Notes: a model not told the origin generated them from the letters alone. Positions 22,357 through 35,118 are shown, counted from the first letter of the stretch. The stretch is 64,000 bases of DNA from Macrothele yani (GCA_039090855.1 CM076996.1:47644469-47708468); one strand, 5' to 3'. Numbers and translations: made by a program.

Positions 22357-22602
22357 CTCGACGTCGTTCAAACCGATGTACACCGTGCAATAGCTTTCAC
22401 CGAATTGCTGAGCGTACACCGCCCGTGTGCTTTATACTCTTTCGACATCCCCCCCCCCCCACGCCATGCTGCATATATGCGCATGCCCTACCGTACCGGA
22501 CCCTAGTCTATCTCCTGAGTGGTCTTTCGGTCCGTTCTGCCTGCTCATTCTGCTGTTATGCTAATTTCTCCTCTTCGTCCTTAATTTTTGCACACCAGTG
22601 TA

Positions 22603-23969
22603 TTTCAGATTTTCAGTCGCAACTGGATATCCCTCTACCTAATCCCCCCCTAGCAGCCCTGGGAAATCGGCCTTCAACCAGTCTTGAGGCATCTGCAGTC
22701 GGCTCACCTTAATGTTTTCACCGAATGACTGAAAATTTCCATTTTTCATGTTGTATTTAGCAGAACTTTGACATTTAGTTGCCATAAAACATTATACTAT
22801 CAGTTTTCATCGTATCTAAGAAAAAATATATAGTTGTTACTTAAAACACTCACAGATGTTTTGAGTTACGAAATGCACCCGAAATACCCAATAAACAATA
22901 ATCAAGAATTTTAAGCAAAGAAAAAAGAGAGACTGTAGCCTAACCATTCAGTTGTGCGTTTCCCATTGCGTTAGCTAATTCGGTTAACAGCGTTAAATAA
23001 AACTAATTAAAAAAGTGAAAGGGTGAATTAATTTGAGCCCGGGCCTTTGTCAAAAATTTGATATAAGAGTCCTCCCGGGCCAGTGCTCATCTATAAAAGG
23101 TACATCAAATGTTAGTACCACTGCTGACTTATTGACTCTGGATTGTTTAATCTAATATATTTCCATCTACTACGAGCAACAAGTCAAACCTAACATTAAG
23201 TCTCCAACAAGTAGATTAAATCCTCATACATCAGGAGCAACCAAAGCAATATATTTTTACAACTGGGCTTTTAACCCACTTTTGTGTATCTCCAGCTTTC
23301 AATGGAAAGTTCCATTTCATTTCGCTTTCATTTCGCTTCATTTCATTTTCGCTTTTTTCCAGTCATATTAAGCGTAAACCATTCTGCGAGAACTTCGTAA
23401 GCAAAAATCTTCATTTGTATGACCTTGAACCCAATAATTCACTAGGCTGATATACTTGTATGTTTATCAGTTTACAGACTTCATACTACATCGTAGCATG
23501 AAGTATACATCATACACAGAAATACTACTACATCATATACTGACTTCTTACTACATCGCACACCTTTAATTCAGGTAAATCCGCGAAAAAAATAGTACAG
23601 ATAAATGCAACAGTTGTTTGTGGCGACAGCATATTCTTCTCAATGTCTTTCACTGGCTCCATGGAAACGTAAGTGCTACAAACAGTGAAATAATAATAAT
23701 AATAACTGCTTCAAAATCACGGCTTCGGTGCGAGGAGTTCGCGACCAAGTGATGACGCACTCATCGTAGTTAAATTTACTGCAAACATAATTCGAAAAGG
23801 TTTACACGACAAGAAAAGGAATATGTTCCCCTCGATAAAGAGATGAACAGTTTATCACACTGAATGTTGTACAATGAAATTCTCTTAATATTTGCTAGCC
23901 CCTAGAGGGATTATTTCACAAGTTTACCACTTAATTTACAGACGGCAATGTCACAGACAGTATATATAC
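22603..23969. other. AT-rich non-coding stretch
   Basis: No gene recognised. The repeated AT-rich blocks around 23450-23560 (CATCATA, TACATC) and a short CATTTCGCTT repeat at 23315-23355 are low complexity. Confidence 0.35.
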
Positions 23970-24848
23970 ACCCGTACTTTTACCAGGAAACAAAGGGGAT
24001 AAAGAATAATGAAGATTATTTAACTGATCTTCGTTCTGCTGATGACACAGTCTTTGTTTTAAGTATACGCCTTCAGAGCTGCAGAGTGTGATCCAGGAAC
24101 TTGCTGACAAGAGTAAGGAAGTAGGATTAAAAATGAACCTTCGGAAAACAAAACTAATGTACAATCATTTTACAAGAACTGAATATTTAGTGATTGGGGA
24201 AATCTAGAAGCCACCGGTACCTACATTTATATTGGGTAACAGGTATCAAGCGAGGGCCACATTGATGAAGAAATTAAGCGGCGTATAAAAGTTGGTAAGA
24301 GGTCATTGTGAATAAACCGTACTTCATGTGCAATTTACCATTATGTCCAAAAATAAAAGAAAAATGTTTAATCAGTGCATCCTTCCAGTTCTTACTTGTG
24401 GATTAGCGACACGGACCTTAACTAAAAAGACATACAAGGGCTGCAAACAACTAGAAGAGGCACGGAGAGCTGGGTGTAACCAAGAAAGTTAAGAAGAGGA
24501 ACTCGTGGATCAGGAAAATGATAGGAGTGGAAGACAGCATGATCAAAGTAAAATCCTTGAAGTGGCAATAGGCTGGACATATTTTTAGAAGAACTGACCA
24601 CCGATGACAACTGAAATATTAGACTGGAGATCAAGGTACAGAAAAGACACAGAAGAAGACCACGTGGGAGTTGTGTGGATGAAATGCGAAAGCATGCTGG
24701 AGCGACATGGAGAACACTGGCTCAAGATAGTTGAGGAAGAAACTTGGGAAGACTTTCACCCAGCAGCGAATTGAAAATAGCTGACGATGACGGTATATTG
24801 AAATGGCTGACGATGATGATAGTGATGGGCTGACGATGATGATAGTGA
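23970..24848 (+). pseudogene. RTE-type LINE, 3' fragment
   Basis: This is homologous to the end of the longer RTE copy at 51.3-54.7 kb. It begins just before the reverse-transcriptase YADD-type motif (here AELR-SADDTVF, with the F replaced), followed by ELQSVIQELADKSKEVGLKM, the connection region and the C-terminal arginine-rich piece. It ends in a simple tail of TGACGATGATGATAGTGA repeats (24783-24848). Several frameshifts and stops. A SINE sits in the tail. Confidence 0.8.
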
Positions 24849-24856
24849 CGAGCATT
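24849..24856 (+). repeat. SINE target-site duplication
   Basis: CGAGCATT, repeated at 25072-25079. Confidence 0.75.
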
Positions 24857-25071
24857 TTTTTTTTGATTGGAAGTTTGACGACCACCGTGAGCAACTCAAT
24901 GGGCTATAAGCAGTCGCCCGTCCCTAATTTTGGGTCACTGGTTCCAGGGAAGGGAGAGAGCCAGTGCCATAAGACAAACACAACATCCATGCCTCACCGG
25001 GATTCGAACCCGGACCCCTTTCGCACGAAAGATCAGAGGTCATCGGTTAGACCACTGCGCCACCGGGGTGG
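24857..25071 (-). repeat. full-length tRNA-derived SINE
   Basis: On the minus strand it starts with a tRNA-like head: A-box region GGTGGCGCAGTGGTCTAACC and B-box region GGGTTCGAATCCCGG. The body contains GGAACCAGTGACCC and GACGGGCGACTGCTTATAGC. The tail ends GGTGGTCGTCAAACTTCCAA with poly(A) (the T run at 24857). Flanked by an 8-bp duplication. It inserted into the tail repeat of an RTE element. The other copies are at 31591, 46412, 12946 and 3506, with short tails at 3848 and 40344. Confidence 0.92.
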
Positions 25072-25079
25072 CGAGCATT

Positions 25080-28000
25080 GACTGCAGCCATGCACAACCG
25101 TAAATTTAGGGTGACAGAACAACCTGAAACATTCATAATCGTACATTGTCAGAGAAGCAACAGATTTGCCATTTCCTGATGACAGTGGACACACTCGTTT
25201 ACGCAATTGCTTTTATTATATGAACTTACTTTTCTGTATTATGACGTTAGCATCTGCAATTATCTGCTGGTAGGTCTTACAGCTCCTACCATGGTAAGCA
25301 GGTTGTGACATTTAATCTGCGTCCATTATAAAAAGATTTAGGCTGACGGGCCTGGATATCATCGAAATGTTTTGTTCAGTTCACTTACAATGCGTCTGCG
25401 TTATTCTTTGTGTCTGCGTCATCTCAACGACTTTAAGCAATTAACCTGTATTTCGCAACTTACGGATGAGAAAATACAGTGCGGATTGTTCTGGCGTTGA
25501 TAAAACCTCGAAAGCACGCAGAAGGCCATTAACAAGGGGCCAGAAACAAAACATAAAAGAAAAATGAGAAAGGAGTTTTATTTGGATAGTCTACTTTTGG
25601 TTTACGCATGCTGCTGCTCTACACACATCTTTCATGAATTTCGGTTTCCTATTCATTACGGTAATTACATCATTCGTATTTATGCTAGAAAAAAATTACG
25701 ATGTAAATTTTAGAATTAATTTTATAAGTAGGTTTTAGACGTCGGCTATGTATACAAACTATTGCGTTCTATATGATAATTTTAAAATAAAGTGTTATAT
25801 AAATAATAATTTATAAAAATTTTATCTGGGAAAAACTTTTAATGCATACCATTCACTACTTTCAGTCCAACGAAAAATTTCACCTGATAAATTTTTATTG
25901 TTTACTTTTTAATAACGAAAGGGCTCAGTTGCAGTGGAATGTCATGGTTTTTATTTCTATAGTAATGGATGAACGCTAGAATCACAGCAACGCTTCTTTG
26001 ATCACTAAAATATGCTAATATGAACTTTTGTGTGTCTTTGCGTGTTGAACTTTTATTCGCAGCCTTTCTGTCGAATTATTTGAGGGTCTACACACATACA
26101 GACATATATGATATACACATAAAAAATGGGGAGAAATGCTATTATCATTCCGTTATAAATGTCTTTTCCCGTTTTTTCTAAGCAATTAATCTAGGTGCAT
26201 TGTCGTAGTACCACTCATCATCGCGGAGAAAGAAGTGCTTGGTATTCATAAAAAATAAATGAGGCAAAACCTTCTATCACACAGAAATGCTAATCATCCA
26301 ACAGACCAACTCCTACCTCTCAGCAAGTTTCTTCTCCCAGGTCGTCATTTTCGCTTCCATTTAGTTAGAACCCGCTTTTTTCATCACTGTTTGCTTCCTT
26401 CAATAAACGAGAGGAGCAGAATTTTAATTCAAATGCATGCAAATGAGAGATGGCCCTTTTTTTTTATCTTTGTGCAATGGAAAAACCAGTGTTTTACGAC
26501 AAAGCACTCTCACAATTATCCAACTTGCGGGGCAAACACAAATGCATTAAACGCGGAAAGGAATGAAGTTCGATTTTCACAAAAGGAAAACCAAACAAAG
26601 AAATATGAAATATGCATGGAAGCAATTGAAAAACATCCCCGTCGTCTACAGATAGCAGCCAACCGTTCTGAAAAGATAAGATTCCCCAGAAAGAAAATAA
26701 AAAGCTTAACCAATACTTTTCTTCCACCGTTTTACAATACACACCAAATGAATTTTTATTGAAAAACTTCGAAGGCAATTAAGGACAGGCTCATGTAAGA
26801 AGACAGCGAAATAAAGCAATAAAATGGTAATTGAGGAACTTGAAAATACTACTTCTGCGCGTCGAGGTGGCGGAGTTAAATTAAAAAATGACGGAAATCC
26901 CTAGATTTCCGAAACGAATGAGAACAATGACATAAACGGAGGAAACAAAAATTACACGAAAGACGAAAACATTTTAACGTGAATTTCTTAGACAGTGTTG
27001 ATAAGACTACCATTCAAATATTTTCTATTCATTTCATTATCTAGAAAACTTATTAAAAGTACGAGCAATTACGGTATTTCAGAAACGTCTCTTTACTGGT
27101 ATTTTTCCTGTCGACATACGCGCTACTGTATAAAAAAAAATTCCATAATGAATTCAAACAAAACTGGGGTCGTAGCACGATTAACATAAGACAACTTGAA
27201 AAAATGATTATTGTCCAAAGCTCCAACTGTTAAAACCACCGTGATGTGTGTCAAAGCATATTTCTGAAAATTTATCCCCGTGAAATTCCGAGCTTTTCGA
27301 CTGATAAACAATTTCACGGCCACCGCCAGTGGTAAAGATCGAGGGTTTCTTTTGGTTCTTCGTATATATTTTAAGCCTGAGTTAAAATTCCTAGTAAGGC
27401 AAAGATGTTTTTGCCCAGAAGTGATGGCCCTAAATTTAGGCCAATTAACGTTCATCAGATACATTCAACTGAAAATCCAAACAAACTCTTCCCATACGGC
27501 AACCTTCACATACCCGAGACCAAATATAAGAGCAGACGAGAAATAAAGATATGTACCACTAAATTCAGTTTAAAAGTAAAGCAGTACAAAAGTTTCCTTC
27601 TATTTATGCTCCTGCCGATTAAGTGAATTCAAAGTTATATGTTTTCAAATTAATTCATGCAATTTGTGCAAATTTTTGACGTAGAACTACGTGTTTCCCC
27701 GCGCTGGGTAGGGGGTAACATCGGGAGCATGGATGCAACGAAAACATATTACACTTTCAACGCTTATATCTTCGAATCTAATAATCGTAGAGTAATAACT
27801 AATACATCGTTAGATAGTTTATAGAGTCCTATTTATAACAAAACAAATTTCAACCCTCCACCTCTTAACCTTTGCGCTCTGTGACCAAACTTGGCCCTTG
27901 CGCCATTAAAATCAACTAACCAACTCTTAACCTTTCGGCACAATACAGTTAGAAGTCGTAGAAGCTGAAAATCTTAACTGACACATAACTGTATTACTGT

Positions 28001-28319
28001 AACAATTTTAGGGGAAACAAGGTTACTTACAAATCCAATCTTTTATTAAATGTATTCAAACAACTACAAGTCTTTACACAATAGGGAAATGTGTTCTAAA
28101 CAAATATGTTTTCCACAGACACTGAATCTACGAGCAATTCAATGAAATAAATCTGCAGGGGTTTCCCACACCCCACATGAGCAATGCAGGGTTAATTTTC
28201 GGAACGGAATCAAAATTTGAGTCTATCGATGCGATAGTCTGGAATGTTTACAATGATTTCAGCCACTTAGATTAAATGTTCTAACAATAATTTAGCTGAA
28301 AATGTCAACAGAACTATAG
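25080..28319. other. long AT-rich non-coding stretch
   Basis: No gene recognised. The 167-codon frame at 26259-26762 is rich in H, N and K and shows no domain. Frames at 27123-27626 overlap on both strands and look accidental. Confidence 0.35.
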
Positions 28320-28339
28320 GTTCTGCTGATTTCTAATTC

Positions 28340-29118
28340 CGAAATAGGCCGCCAAACATTTGTTTGCCCACTGACTTCATCAACGTACAGGTAGCGGCGC
28401 CAGGTCTCAACATTACCGAAAGAAAAATTATTGATTTTTAATATAATTATGGTTTACTGTAATTATATGAAAAATCAAATTACAATTTTAGTCTTACAGT
28501 TTTAGCAAATAGTAAAATTATTTTTTATCGATTTGCAAATTTCCATAATTGGAAATACATTAATTGCGGAGAAAATATCTACAGAAGTTTTTACCATTGC
28601 AAACATAGAGCTGAGGTTTTAGGTGGAACTGCCTCATGTGTACTCCAGTTTGTGAGACAAGCAGATAGTTTATTAAGATGGATCCACCCAAAATCCTTGC
28701 CTTGTATTTCCAATGGGCAAACTTCTGTAGCTATTTTCTTCACAATTTATGCGTTTCAAAGAATGAAAATTTGAACATCGATACAAATAACTTCATATTA
28801 TAGCCTAGTACACTTAATATTTCCTAAAATTTAACCATAATTAGGCAATCCAACATTTGTTTGTCTACTGAGGTCATCAATGTACAGGTCGCGTCATCTA
28901 TTTTATGGTCTCAACACCACTAAAAGAAAAGTTATTGATTTTTAATATAATTATAGTTAAGTTTTAGAAAATATTAAGCACACTAGGCAATATTATGAAG
29001 TTGTATTTATCGATGTCCAAATTTTCACCCTTGGGAACGCAATAAATTGTGCAGAAAATGGCTACAGAGGTTTGCCCATTGGAAATACAAGGTAAAGGTT
29101 TTAGGTGGATCCACCTTA
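28340..29118. repeat. foldback repeat: three units in + - + orientation
   Basis: A unit at about 28340-28640 recurs at 28841-29118 in the same orientation (both start near CCAACATTTGTTTG and run through AAAGAAAA-TTATTGATTT and GCAGAAAAT-CTACAGA). Between them, 28677-28840 is the reverse complement of 28950-29118 (for example GGGCAAACTTCTGTAGC against GCTACAGAGGTTTGCCC). The two inner arms form a palindrome of about 165 bp around a 110-bp loop. No coding potential. Confidence 0.85.
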
Positions 29119-31080
29119 AAGGAATTTAAAGCTGCAATAAATAGATAAATTCACGCAAAATACCAATCGAGTTAAACAACAACACGCGCCAGTGAGCCAT
29201 CAGTTTTCTACTTTTTATTGAAGCAAAATCCAGAATTATTCTAAATGAACTAGTACACTTCAAATCGCTGTAATTATTAAATGTCTAAAAATCAAACTAT
29301 GCCAAACAGATGGAGAATAGTTCGCAATTTTAACTCTTTCGCTTCCATTATTTTTACGATAAGCAGGCGCCGTTTAAAAACCTGAATTCAGTTCCATTTT
29401 CCCAAAAGCTGTAAATTAAGGGAGGCGTACCGCTGTTTCTCTAAACGCGTGCAAATATTCACTTAACGCAAAGGGTTCTGCTGTCTGAGTATTAACGAAA
29501 CATTCGCTCTTAAAAAGATTAGTCATTTGGCAAACTAGCTGCTGCAGAAAATAAAGGAACCGCAAAAGAAAACGCAGTTCGCATCTCGACGAAATTGTAA
29601 GACTTATTTGAAACGATTTTTAATACTACACCACGTTTCCCGTTTCAATGTTCCCTCAATGGACGTTATCTGGAAATCATTCCGCTCCTTCGTTATTGAG
29701 AAGAAATACGTTTCGCAATCAATACCCATCTGCCGTTTTGCATTTCCGTGAGTTAGAGGAACAAGGCAATGTCTTTAGCTCAGTGCTGAAAGCCGAAACC
29801 CATAACGTTTCTTTTAGAATAACTTTCGGCCGAAATATTCGAATGCTTCTCGTCTTGAATTCCTGTTTTATCCCCCTCCCTCCCCCTCCAAACGTTTTTT
29901 TTTTTCTTCTTTCAGAGAGGCAGTTTGTGGAAAACATTGCATGCACATTACGAAATTCGTCTTTTATTCTATTTTTCTGCTAGTTTTATGCATTTTTATT
30001 TGAATGAGTGATTCAGATGCTTTAAAGAATGCCAAAAACATTTCTTCCTGGAACGCTGCAAAAACAACACGCAATATATGTGTCAGAAACTACACGGGAA
30101 GAAAAAAATATAGATATACATAGGGGGAAAATTTCCCAGGGAGATTAAAAGCAAGGTCCCGTGAAGTCCCAGCCAAAAGAAACGGCTCGAAAGCATTTTC
30201 CCTAAGGAATTCTACAATAAATAACAAGGGACAGAAAGGGGAGGGGATTGCAAGCCTGAGGGCTCACTATTTGCACAAAATTTACAACGGTAAACGGAAT
30301 ACATATAAATACGCAACGCTGGGAAAGACAGCCGAAACTTTTGTTTTATTCATATTTGGGTTCCTGCAATTTCCGGCAGACAATAATTTTATTCTGTTCT
30401 TGGTGTTCGTCCCCGCAGTGTGTAATGGAACTGTTCTTTAAAAAAACATGAAGAGGATTTTCAGTAAATCTGAAATTCCCCTCTGCGATCACATCTCTGC
30501 CTGGCACGTCATCTGCAAACGATGATTGGCTTAAGTTGTTCAAGCCCATCGTTTAAGCTGGGAAGACACCCCATCCTTCACGCTAGTCTAAAATTCACGC
30601 AAGCGCAAGAAACAAAAGTGATGTTACCTCAGTTTCAGTGTAATGAGCACGCCTTTTACAGGGGAAGAAATAACACAAATTTAGAGTGCTCCAAAACGCT
30701 AAACACATCGAAGAATGTTCCTCAAATTTCCCCTACAACGGTCATACGTATGGCTACAAATAATATACTGTTTTTTGAGCAGCACTGGACTGCCACCTAT
30801 CCGCTCAGTTCTGTAATAAAAAATTCGAAAGCCTTGAAAATTCAAACTTTGATACGATACCAAGAGAATAAACTGGAAACACACATTCCGTGACGCGAGC
30901 ATGGTTATGTCACATAGAGGACAAACTCTAACACAGGAAAAGCTGGCAAACTTTGAAACGCTTGAGACTATAAAAATATTTCTAATTACATTTCAAAAAG
31001 CGGTGGTAGACTTTTAAAAGCAGAAACTTAGTGTCTGTAGGAAGAAGTATGTATGTTAAGGGTAAACACACACACGTATA
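29119..31080. other. non-coding stretch
   Basis: No gene recognised. Frames at 29648-29983 and 30522-30893 show no known motif. A T run at 29896-29906. Confidence 0.35.
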
Positions 31081-31082
31081 CA

Positions 31083-31250
31083 TACGATGAAACCTCCGTT
31101 AACGGACACCTCCGAACAACGGTAACCTCCGAAAAACGGCAAGTTTTGGTTGATACAGAACAGCTGCGATAGGTAATACATATTAGCGATAACCTCTGAA
31201 CAACGGAAACTTAATAGCTGTTAACGGGCAACCCAGGGAATCAGGGAAAA
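31083..31250. mobile_element. pogo/Tigger-like terminal region (putative MITE)
   Basis: The sequence GAAACCTCCGTTAACGGACA, followed by variants of CCTCCGAACAACGG three more times, resembles the terminal region of pogo/Tigger elements, whose ends contain repeated AACCTC-GTTAACGG blocks. I do not see a matching opposite end, so limits are uncertain. A Tigger transposase fragment occurs elsewhere in the window (50.6 kb). Confidence 0.4.
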
Positions 31251-31590
31251 GGTCTAACGCACACCTTGTCCCTTAGAATTTTACTTAGCTTCTTTGATAC
31301 TTCAGAGGGAGAGGAACATGGGGGCACAAAGTATGTTGCTGAAGGAACTGTGCCTCGGGCAGGATGCAGGGCCGGCTTTATTTAGGGCTGTGCCAGCGTT
31401 GCCGCCGAGATGAACTTTTTTCTTTGTAAATGGTAGAGCATATATAAAAATGGAAAAACAATATCCCGCAAGTACTGTAATTCAATCCAAATCATCACAA
31501 TAGAAGTACTTTAACAGTTAAGTTCAAAACGACGAGCGTTGTTTTTTGGCGTTGACTTTGGAATGAACGCGCGTTTCTGCTATCCCCCCA

Positions 31591-31816
31591 TTTTTTTTTT
31601 TTTTTTTGATTAGAGGTTTAACGACCACCGTGAGCAACTCAATGGGCTATAAGCAGTCGCCCGTCCCTAATTTAGGGTCACTGGTTCCAGGGAAGGGAGA
31701 GAGCCAGTGCCGTAAGACAAACACAACATCCATGCCTCACCGGGATTCGAACCCGGACCCCTTACGGACGAATGATCAGAGGCCAGCGCCTTACACCACT
31801 GCGCCACCGGGGCGGC
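31591..31816 (-). repeat. full-length tRNA-derived SINE
   Basis: Same family as 24857-25071. T run at 31591-31607 (poly(A) on the minus strand), then tail, body and tRNA-like head ending GCCGCCCCGGTGGCGCAGTG on the minus strand. The B-box complement is GGATTCGAACC at about 31743. No clear target duplication. Confidence 0.92.
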
Positions 31817-32056
31817 ACCAAAAATTTCGTCTCCCACATTACGTTCTGCAAGCTTCAGCCAACAGAACGCCAGCTAGCTTCTGACTCGGCATTAGCGCGG
31901 TCACCTCGAAACTTCTTCGGAAATCTAAGGCCTTTAACAGCGGACAGAAAAGACAGCCAGCCATCTTCTTACGAGAGTGGAGGGACTAGTGGTAACAGCA
32001 ACCCTCCTCCGACCACGTGTCCGCGGAATCGGCTCAACTCTCCGAACCCAAAAACA
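31817..32056. other. short non-coding spacer
   Basis: No recognised feature. Confidence 0.35.
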
Positions 32057-32660
32057 TACACACACACGTGTCCAAAATTATGGAAACCTCATGGAAAATT
32101 TGTGTTTCAGTAGTTTGATGCCTCATAACATCAATCTTTTGAAGAATAATATCATAAAAAAAGTTTATATCATAATAAAGATAATTTAATGCAGAATGTA
32201 ACGCAGCACACTTTACTAAAAGAATTGCCTTTTAAAAGAAATTATACACAGAAAACTATAACAACGCGTATTTCATAACTACTCACCATTTCTGTTAGTA
32301 CTTACTCGGAAAACCTTTTGCCGCAATTACAGCCTTACAACGGAGTCCAATGGAGTAAACCAAACGTTTTAGTTCATGATGTGTTCTAATGTGAAACCAA
32401 GATTGAATGATTTATTCTATTAATTGGGCTTTATTCCTTGGTTGTTTTTGACTAATAAGTTTGCTTAATCGGCTAGACAGATTTTTATTGGATGCAGATC
32501 AGAGCTATTTATTACCTGGACATGCCTAGCAGTGTAATATGATTTTCCTGAAACCACTTTTTTGCACACAGAAGCAGCAACATGACAATTATCTTGGGAA
32601 AGATCACTTGCAGAAGACTTCAGTTTTTGCTCAAGTGTATCAATGATATACGTATTGCAT
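32057..32660 (-). pseudogene. Tc1-like transposon remnant
   Basis: The minus strand reads, across frames, SQDNCHVAAS (second catalytic D region), KWFQEN, a degraded WPGNS-DL-PI-NLW block, then HHELKRLVYSIGLRCKAVIA and final residues AKGFPSKY with a stop at 32295. This order is that of the C-terminal third of Tc1 transposases. Near 32057 a block GTGTCCAAAATTATGGAAAC looks like the 3' terminal repeat. The N-terminal half is missing; the plus-side limit abuts an RTE tail. Confidence 0.75.
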
Positions 32661-32682
32661 ATATACGCATTTATACATATTG

Positions 32683-32960
32683 CATCATCATCATCATTGT
32701 CAACCATTATCAATCCACTGCTGGACGAAGGTCTCTCCAAGCCTCTTCCACAACGGTCTGTCTTGTGCCAGTCTCCTCCATGTTACTCCCGCATACTATC
32801 GAATTTCATCCACCCATCTCCCATGTGGTCTTCTTCTGAGTCTTTTCCTGTCCCTTGGAATCCAATCTAAAATTTCGGCTGTCCATCGATGGTCTGTTCT
32901 TCTGACAGTATGTCCAGCCCATTGCTCGTTCGTGACAGACGTAGTGTTGGTGGCCCCAAT
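32683..32960 (-). pseudogene. RTE-type LINE, 3' end fragment
   Basis: On the minus strand this is the last part of the RTE coding region: HVRRTDHRWT-like and EILDWIPRD-like segments, then the terminal block of the GGAGAGACCTTCGTCCAGCA type and TTGATAATGGTTGACAATGA, ending in a (GAT)n tail (the CATCATCATCAT at 32685). Same family as 42.0-43.0 and 51.3-54.7 kb. Confidence 0.85.
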
Positions 32961-33138
32961 ATTTTATACATTTTAGTGTGGAATACCTCGTCCCTCACTT
33001 ACCTGTTGCGTGACCAGGCTGTCTAAAGGTACTGTGTACGTTTTGAGCTACTTTTCTAACGTTCTCGTCCTTGTATTAGTTCATATTCATCCGTTTTCTT
33101 AGCGTTTGCTCGGTTGTTTACGTTTGGAAGCTGCCAAT

Positions 33139-35109
33139 ATGGCGGCTTCCGGTATTTCCTTATCATCTCTGGGAGTGGCGGATGCACGTCACGTCACACT
33201 TCCCACGTCCATGGAAGTTAACATACTCTCGTTCTCGGATGTGTCTGCGAAGATGCCTTCCCAGCTTTCTAGTACTCCTGCTCCGGTGCCTTCACTGGAC
33301 TCGGCTGCGCTTTCTTCTTCAGCTCCTGCATCTGCCTCGGTGCCTTCCTTGGGTACTACTGATTCGACTGCCTTGCCTTCGGCCTGTGCTTCTCTTCCCT
33401 CACAGCCTTCTGTGCCTGCCGGATCCGAACAGACTTCTCTTCCGAGGATGTCATTTGCCTCTACAGTGCAACGAGGCGCTACTTCTACGTCCGATTCCTC
33501 TCAACCTGATGGTCTTTTGCAATCAACACCTATTATTCAGGTATCCAACCACAAGGTGACGGTAACGATAGATGACAATTCGCAGATTGGCCGTGAGTTC
33601 CATAACCTCCTGGATAGAGGTGTGCTGTTTCATGCCTTACCAAATACTCCATTGCCACATTATATGGAAACCCTCTCTGGACATGTGTCATCTGCGTTCA
33701 TTGCGGGAATTTCCCGTACTCCTCGGGGTATCTCGGTTCAGTTCAACCACAAGGAGGATGCTGACTTTTTTTCTTGCACACGGACTTTCGATTGGGACAA
33801 ACCATCTCATCCCATCGCCTCTTTCCAAGCGACCGGTGAACATCACGTTCTGTCCTGTTCCACAGGAAGTGCCAGATACTGCACTTCCTGTCCTTGTTAT
33901 TCATGTATGTAAAATTGTTGGCAAGGTTTGTCGCCTTTCTGACGCTCTCGATTCGCACATGCTACAGGACCTCGCCGTCACTTATTGGTCGTCTTTCCCA
34001 CTGAGAAAACCTTGGCGGATTGCCCTAACGAAGCTACTGTTGAAATTGGCTCACGGACGTACAGTTTCAAGGTTTTTACCACTCACTATTGTACACGCTG
34101 TTTAACACAGGATCATAATACTGCCTCCTGTGAACGCTTTCGACATCAAGTTCGCAACCCACTGCTGACCACATTGGACTTTCTACTATCCCTACTACCG
34201 GTAGTTTGCCTGCGCGTCCTCTTCGTTTCTCCGTCAGACGAACAATTCAGTCACGGATAATGTTAGCTTTCCTTCTCTCCCGAACCGTACGACTGTGCAT
34301 CCACCTTCAAGAATGGCAGAGATGTCTACTACTGAAGATGTGTCAACAGCGGAGTGTACCGATCCGGGTGTGTTGAGTGGTGGTTTGGCAGATCGGACGT
34401 CGAGCTCTTCTCCTAGCCTCTCGGATATCGGATCTCCTATTACAACCTTATCTATAATACCCTTGGTGCCACGTCTTCCTGCAGCCTCGGCTGTTGTACC
34501 AGTCTTTACTAAGGCTGATCTGCTACGTATTGTTTCTTCGACGACGGTGGTTTCCTCGTCTCCTGACTCGGGAGGTGAGCCTGATCCATTAATGGATACA
34601 TCCGCCTCAGCATCTTCTTCGAAGCGTATTGGAACTACCAAAGTAGCTGTAAAACAGAAAAAGTTAAAATAACTTTCTGTGCCTCTTTCTGAGGATTCAT
34701 CTAGTGTCCCCGGTGTTTCTGGTTCCGGTGTTTCTCCACCTGATGATTCTACAAACAGTAGCTTCTCCGCTCAGGTCCTGTTAATCCTCTCTCTGATGCT
34801 GAGGTCTTACACGCCATTGAAACGTTTCCTCCAGTTCCTGGACCACTGTCCAAACAGCAACTTTTACGTTTTTTTCAACCTGCACGCACGATTGTTTGTT
34901 CTGAAGAATTCCTCCATTCACCTGATCTGGACCTGTTTGCAGCGGTAACGCAATTCGAAGCTTATGTGTCATTTTTTAAATCTCTGTGTGCCACCGATCC
35001 TCGGTATCAGGCGTTTTTGAGACGTTACACGCGTCGTCTCGTATCCTTGAAGGAGCTTGCTGAGAAGCATATATGTGATACCATATTTCATATTGCCGAT
35101 GACTTTTAG
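33139..35109 (+). pseudogene. non-LTR retrotransposon ORF1 (gag-like, CCHC zinc knuckle), frameshifted
   Basis: The ATG at 33139 starts a serine/proline-rich N-terminus (MAASGISLSSLG; open to 33912), then TPIIQVSNHKVTVTIDD and FHNLLDRGVLFHALP. The reading then shifts frames twice and shows CTRCLTQDHNTASC (C-x2-C-x4-H-x4-C zinc knuckle, about 34090-34131), a serine-rich acidic segment (34295-34672, ending VAVKQKKLK) and a last conserved-looking block ending ICDTIFHIADDF with a stop at 35107. ORF1 proteins of this kind bind LINE RNA. GC content is higher than in the surroundings. The family is probably I/Jockey/CR1-like, but I cannot fix the clade. Confidence 0.7.
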
Positions 35110-35118
35110 CTCACTTCC

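Larger units (their letters stand above)
19440..22600 (-). mobile_element. 3.16-kb segment bounded by matched Tc1-type inverted repeats
   Basis: The left end CACTGGCGTGCAAAAATTAA (19440) and the complement of the right end (22600) agree in 25 of 26 positions, and TA dinucleotides flank both (19438-19439, 22601-22602). This is the signature of a Tc1/mariner insertion. However, a C-terminal transposase fragment lies at the left end and a nearly full, separate transposase at the right, so the span is about twice the usual 1.3-1.6 kb. Either two related copies lie side by side with their inner ends lost, or unrelated DNA was inserted into one. Confidence 0.75.

Noticed and set aside
22443..22462. 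C-run beside the Tc1 end considered as a telomeric or regulatory tract.
   Set aside because: A plain homopolymer in the transposon 5' region.
26259..26762. 167-codon open frame on the plus strand.
   Set aside because: Biased composition, no domain and an equally open overlapping minus frame; looks accidental in AT-rich DNA.
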